Source of the DNA: Flavobacterium sp.
GTDB taxonomy: Bacteria; Bacteroidota; Bacteroidia; Flavobacteriales; Flavobacteriaceae
DNA length: 27,082 nt
NCBI GenBank assembly: GCA_030153045.1
Contig: JASLID010000077.1
Location: 1 to 27,082 of the forward strand
Direction: 5' to 3'
The notes under the pieces were generated by a model. It did not search any database, was not told the origin of the DNA, and saw nothing but the letters and a program-made list of their open reading frames with translations. How positions within the stretch are numbered: the stretch's first letter is position 1; each line of letters opens with the position of its first letter. The translations under genes were made by a program, and so were the position numbers. Positions 23,435 through 27,082 of the stretch are shown piece after piece.

Positions 23435-24568
23435 CTATTCCAAATTTAACCAAAATAAATCACTCGCAATTCCATCACAAAAGAATTTTCCTTTTTTTGT
23501 AGTTCTCAGAACATTACTCTCGACTATTAACTTCTCATCCTCTAAATAGCGTTGCGCATTTTGCAACAGATAATCCAAATATTTTTTGCCAAAATCATTC
23601 TCAATTCTGTCTAACGAAACACCCCAAATGGTGCGTAATCCCGTCATAATGTACTCGTTGTAACGGTCTGTTTCCGTTAACGATTCTGTTTCGTTTGGCA
23701 ATTTATTTTCTTCTAAAGATTTGATGTAAAGAGAATTATTTGCCACATTCCAACTTCTGTTTTTCCCGTCGTAACTGTGTGCGGAAGGGCCAATCCCGAG
23801 GTATTTTTTACCCAACCAATAAGCCGAATTGTTTCGGGAAAAATAAGCTGACTTTCCAAAATTCGACAATTCATAATGAATAAATCCGTTGCTTTCAAGT
23901 GTGTCTACAAGCATCAAAAACTGCTCATGTGCCACAGCATCGTCTGGTGGTGGAATAATTCCTTGATTGATGAATTTTTGCAAAGCTGTTTTTGGCTCGA
24001 CCGTTAAAGCATAACTTGAAATGTGTGGAATGTTCAAATCTAAAACAGTTTGAATATTTTGCAACCAATGCTCATTTGTCAACCCTGGAATTCCATAAAT
24101 TAAATCGACTGAAATATTATCGAAATATTGCGTAGCTATTTCCAGACATTTTTTGGCTTCCGCCGAATTATGAGCGCGGTTCATCAATTTTAAATCGTCT
24201 TCAAAAAATGACTGAACACCAATGCTTAAACGGTTGATTCTATTGTTCGATAATTCGACAATTCGTTCTTCGGAAAGATCATCAGGGTTGGCTTCTACAG
24301 TAATTTCAGGGTTTTCGGAAACTGTGTAGTTTTCATACACTTTGTCAATCAAAAATCTAATATCTGCAATCTGCAATATAGAAGGCGTGCCTCCTCCAAA
24401 ATAAATGGTTTCTACTACTTCGTTCTCAAACTCCTTTTTACGCAGTTGAATTTCTTTGGCTAAAGCCAAAACCATCTCGTCTTTCTTCTTCAATGAAGTA
24501 GAAAAATGAAAATCGCAGTAGTGACAAGCCTGCTTGCAAAAAGGGATATGTATGTAAATTCCAGCCAA
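23435..24568 (-). CDS. hemW: Radical SAM heme chaperone HemW
   Basis: A 377-residue radical SAM protein of typical HemW length. The N-terminal MAGIYIHIPFCKQACHYCDF carries the 4Fe-4S ligands Cys 11, Cys 15 and Cys 18. It is followed by YFGGGTPSIL, the EANPDDLSEE block and NRLSIGVQSF, all HemW/HemN-like. The short N-terminus without the extra HemN segment, and the cysteine pattern CxxxCxxC, fit HemW (heme insertion chaperone) rather than coproporphyrinogen dehydrogenase. It starts one base after the ruvC stop, so the two are translationally linked. Confidence 0.93.
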   Translation of the reverse strand: MAGIYIHIPFCKQACHYCDFHFSTSLKKKDEMVLALAKEIQLRKKEFENEVVETIYFGGGTPSILQIADIRFLIDKVYENYTVSENPEITVEANPDDLSEERIVELSNNRINRLSIGVQSFFEDDLKLMNRAHNSAEAKKCLEIATQYFDNISVDLIYGIPGLTNEHWLQNIQTVLDLNIPHISSYALTVEPKTALQKFINQGIIPPPDDAVAHEQFLMLVDTLESNGFIHYELSNFGKSAYFSRNNSAYWLGKKYLGIGPSAHSYDGKNRSWNVANNSLYIKSLEENKLPNETESLTETDRYNEYIMTGLRTIWGVSLDRIENDFGKKYLDYLLQNAQRYLEDEKLIVESNVLRTTKKGKFFCDGIASDLFWLNLE

Positions 24569-24569
24569 A

Positions 24570-25124
24570 TTATTTTTTTACTCGCTCTTCGTTCTGTTTT
24601 ATAAAAGCATCCCAACCCGAATAACTTTTTGTACCAATTACTTTTCCCGTGTTAAAAAAATGACAAACCGCCGCCGCCAAACCATCGGTGGAATCGAGGT
24701 TTTTAGGTAATTCTTTCAATCCTAATAATTGCTGTAGCATTTTAGCTACTTGCTCCTTACTGGCATTTCCGTTTCCGGTAATGGCCATTTTTATTTTCTT
24801 GGGTTCGTATTCGGTAATAGGAATTTGACGTGACAACCCTGCCGCCATGGCCACACCTTGGGCTCTTCCTAACTTCAACATCGATTGTACGTTTTTACCA
24901 AAGAAAGGCGCTTCAATGGCTATTTCATCGGGATGATGTGTTTCGATGAGTTCAATCGTACGTTCAAAAATGACTCTTAATTTTGTATAATGATCGTCGT
25001 ATTTGGATAAGATCAATTCATTCAACTGAAGAAATTCCATTTTCTTGTTAATGACTTTGATTAAACCAAAGCCCATGATGGTTGTTCCCGGGTCAATTCC
25101 TAATATGATACGTTCGTTTGCCAA
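24570..25124 (-). CDS. ruvC: Holliday junction resolvase RuvC
   Basis: RuvC cuts Holliday junctions as a dimer, working with RuvAB. The catalytic acids are visible: Asp about 11 in GIDPGTTIMGFG, Glu in AIEAPFFGKN and the Asp pair in DSTDGLAAAVCHF. I place the start at a TTG at 25124 (184 residues, MANERIILGIDPG) because family proteins begin a few residues before GIDPG; no in-frame ATG is present at that point. The longer frame from 25175 would run into the divergent gene's coding sequence. Followed one base later by hemW. Confidence 0.93.
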   Translation of the reverse strand: MANERIILGIDPGTTIMGFGLIKVINKKMEFLQLNELILSKYDDHYTKLRVIFERTIELIETHHPDEIAIEAPFFGKNVQSMLKLGRAQGVAMAAGLSRQIPITEYEPKKIKMAITGNGNASKEQVAKMLQQLLGLKELPKNLDSTDGLAAAVCHFFNTGKVIGTKSYSGWDAFIKQNEERVKK

Positions 25125-25145
25125 TTTTATTTGTATTTTGCACAG

Positions 25146-26090
25146 ATGATTTCTGTATCCCACAAAGCTAAACAATTCCTCGTTCTTGCCATCAAACTTT
25201 TAATTGTTGGTGGTGCATTTTATTTTATTTACAATCAATTGGCCGATAACGACAAATTGGATTGGAATAAATTTCAAAAATTAGTTTGGGAAAAGCAATC
25301 TGTTGGAAACATTTCGTTGATTTTGTTTCTGACGTTTCTGAATCGCTTTTTAGAGATTTTAAAATGGCAGAATTTGGTAGAAGTTATTCATAAAATTTCG
25401 ATTGGAGAAGCCTCAAAGCAAGTACTTGGCGCTTTAACTGCTGGATTATTCACCCCCAACGGCATTGGAGAATACGCCGGAAAAGCTTTGTTTTTTGAAA
25501 AAATAAAAACCAAAAAAATTGTCTTTCTGAATTTGATTTGCAACGGAATTCAAATGGTTTTGACTATTGTTTTCGGGATTTTTGGATTGTTGTACTTTAA
25601 TGCGCAATTCAATATTATTACAACCAAAACTGTAGGTGTTGTTTTTGGAATTTTGGTTTTAGTGCTTGCTTTTTTCTTTTTTACGAAGAAAATAAACATT
25701 AAAGGCTATTCGATAGAAAAACTGATTCATAAAATCAATGGTATTCCCAAAAATATTCATCAAAAAAATATTTTATTAGCCATTGGGCGCTATTTGGTTT
25801 TTTCACATCAATATTATTTTTTATTTTTAATTTTTGATGTTCAAATTCCGTATTTGTTATTGATGGCTACCATTACGAGTGTTTACTTTTTAGCATCTTC
25901 TTTACCGACTTTCCAGTTTTTGGATTTTGCGGTAAAAGGAAGTGTTGCGGTTTATTTCTTCGGATTGTTAGGTGTGAATGAATGGATAGTAGTTTTTATC
26001 AGCACGCTCATGTGGTTTTTGAATGTGGTTTTACCCGTATTAATTGGAAGCTATTTTGTTCTAAATTATAAGTCCCAATGGAAATCGTAA
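25146..26090 (+). CDS. LPG-synthase-type multispanning membrane protein (flippase-like)
   Basis: A 314-residue integral membrane protein starting at the ATG at 25146 (an in-frame TTG at 25131 is also possible). It has six to eight hydrophobic segments, starting with FLVLAIKLLIVGGAFYFIY. The conserved TAGLFTPNGIGEYAGKALF segment is characteristic of the lysylphosphatidylglycerol synthetase transmembrane (LPG_synthase_TM, YbhN-like) family. There is no C-terminal aminoacyl-transfer domain, so it is the membrane half only; such proteins are proposed flippases or glycolipid-related. It diverges from ruvC. It overlaps the following glycosyltransferase start by 13 bases, so the pair likely work together on a lipid or surface glycan. 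Confidence 0.82.
   Translation: MISVSHKAKQFLVLAIKLLIVGGAFYFIYNQLADNDKLDWNKFQKLVWEKQSVGNISLILFLTFLNRFLEILKWQNLVEVIHKISIGEASKQVLGALTAGLFTPNGIGEYAGKALFFEKIKTKKIVFLNLICNGIQMVLTIVFGIFGLLYFNAQFNIITTKTVGVVFGILVLVLAFFFFTKKINIKGYSIEKLIHKINGIPKNIHQKNILLAIGRYLVFSHQYYFLFLIFDVQIPYLLLMATITSVYFLASSLPTFQFLDFAVKGSVAVYFFGLLGVNEWIVVFISTLMWFLNVVLPVLIGSYFVLNYKSQWKS
25163..25196 (-). promoter_or_regulatory. Candidate ruvC operon promoter inside the divergent gene
   Basis: On the minus strand TTTG (25193-25196) is followed after 22 bases by TAGCTTTG (25163-25170), a good Bacteroidota promoter match. It lies within the first codons of the divergent membrane-protein gene and would give a leader of about 33 bases before the ruvC TTG. 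Confidence 0.5.
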
Positions 26091-27082
26091 TCCTTGTTTT
26101 TAGTGTTATTGCCTTGGTCTATTTTTTAAATATACTATGGTTGATTTATGGATTTACCAAAATAAAACATTTTGAAACCGAAGAAATAGAACCCAAAACA
26201 AAGTTTAGTATTGTGGTTCCTTTTAGAAATGAAACTGAAAGTCTGCCGAAATTGTTGTATTCTATTTCTTTACTGAATTATCCTCATGATTTGTTTGAAG
26301 TCATTTTAGTAGATGATGATTCTGAAGACAAATTTCTCTTTTCTATTTTTAATTTTAAAATCACGTTAATTGATAATGTAAGAACAACAAATTCACCTAA
26401 AAAAGACGCTATAAATACTGCCATTACAATAGCCAAAAACGATTGGATCATCACTACTGATGCCGATTGTTTAGTGCCGAAAAAATGGCTGAAAACCATT
26501 GACAATCACATTCAAAATTGCAACCCTAAAATGATTGCGGCAGGTGTTTTTTATAGAACTCACGGTACTTTTATTGACGCTTTTCAGCAATTGGATTTAT
26601 TGAGTTTACAAGGCACGACAATAGGGAGTTTTGGAAATCATCAAGCGTTTATGTGCAATGGTGCTAATTTTTGTTACCAAAAAACATTTTTCAACGAATT
26701 GAATGGTTTTGACGGAAATGAATCTATTGCCAGTGGAGACGATGTTTTTTTATTGCAAAAAGCGATTCAAAAAGACAAAAACAATGTGCATTTTTTAAAA
26801 TCTGCGACAGCTGTGGTCCAAACAAAAACCGAAAAAACCTGGAATAATTTATTTTATCAAAGAGTTCGTTGGGCAAGTAAAATAGGGAATTACACTAGTT
26901 TTTACAGTAAACAATTGGGATTCTCTGTTTTACTGATGAATTTGATTTGGTTGCTGGTTGTTGGCCTTTGGTTGATTAGACAAGTTGAACATAATTTCTT
27001 TGTGCTTTTTATAGCATTGAAATTTCTTGTGGATTTCATTTTACTCTACCAAACCAGTAGTTTTTTTAAAACCAGATTGCGT
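26078..27082 (+). CDS. Membrane family 2 glycosyltransferase (C-terminus beyond window)
   Basis: 335 codons are visible, open to the window end. It begins with ATG at 26078, overlapping the previous stop, and reads MEIVILVFSVIALVYF, an N-terminal membrane segment. The GT-A domain of a family 2 glycosyltransferase follows: FSIVVPFRNE, LVDDDSED, the DxD motif in TTDADC, a GDD segment (SGDDVFL) and the QRVRW motif typical of processive GT2 enzymes. Hydrophobic segments follow (LLMNLIWLLVVGLWLI). The sugar donor and acceptor are unknown. Gene order suggests it acts with the flippase-like protein on a lipid-linked or cell-surface glycan. Confidence 0.85.
   Translation, partial: MEIVILVFSVIALVYFLNILWLIYGFTKIKHFETEEIEPKTKFSIVVPFRNETESLPKLLYSISLLNYPHDLFEVILVDDDSEDKFLFSIFNFKITLIDNVRTTNSPKKDAINTAITIAKNDWIITTDADCLVPKKWLKTIDNHIQNCNPKMIAAGVFYRTHGTFIDAFQQLDLLSLQGTTIGSFGNHQAFMCNGANFCYQKTFFNELNGFDGNESIASGDDVFLLQKAIQKDKNNVHFLKSATAVVQTKTEKTWNNLFYQRVRWASKIGNYTSFYSKQLGFSVLLMNLIWLLVVGLWLIRQVEHNFFVLFIALKFLVDFILLYQTSSFFKTRLR

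Overview
The window looks like chromosomal DNA of a Bacteroidota species, most likely Flavobacteriaceae and probably Flavobacterium or a close relative. The evidence is low G+C content, promoters of the TAnnTTTG type, little sign of Shine-Dalgarno sites, two large secreted proteins with type IX secretion (T9SS) C-terminal sorting domains, and Flavobacterium-like ruvC, hemW and DUF4407 genes. The assignment rests on reading the proteins, not on a database search.

Layout. Positions 1-446 hold the edge of a G+C-rich short-chain dehydrogenase with no visible start codon, a tRNA-Leu(UAG) gene on the minus strand, and a 14-bp second copy of the 3' end of that tRNA about 140 bp away. Each copy is followed by its own hairpin, so this may be an integration scar. 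Positions 614-4507 encode a 1297-residue secreted beta-propeller protein with a T9SS type C tail. Positions 4610-6975 are a compact plus-strand group: M20 dipeptidase, PmtA-like methyltransferase and a YwqK-like lipoprotein. Next come a secreted minus-strand protein with an internal duplication (7035-7853) and a DUF4407 membrane protein (8153-9253).

The centre (9333-17924) is the most coherent part: a six-gene minus-strand operon with a divergent AraC-family regulator. Four genes together encode the whole trans-4-hydroxy-L-proline degradation route: 4-hydroxyproline 2-epimerase, FAD-dependent D-hydroxyproline oxidase/dehydrogenase, pyrroline-4-hydroxy-2-carboxylate deaminase of the DHDPS family, and 2-oxoglutarate semialdehyde dehydrogenase. 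The last two genes of the operon are peptidases, an M24B Xaa-Pro aminopeptidase and a secreted S37 peptidase. A T9SS-exported M43 metalloprotease lies just beyond the regulator (17981-20848). I infer a module that breaks down proline- and hydroxyproline-rich protein such as collagen and feeds 2-oxoglutarate into the TCA cycle. No transporter is present.

Positions 21024-25124 are a minus-strand housekeeping operon: ruvC, hemW, a cyclase-family hydrolase, a GNAT acetyltransferase, an MmcQ/YjbR protein and a PH-SHOCT protein. Diverging from ruvC with only 21 bp between start codons are an LPG-synthase-like membrane protein and a family 2 glycosyltransferase cut off by the window end.

There is no CRISPR array, transposase, phage gene or recognisable defence system in the window.
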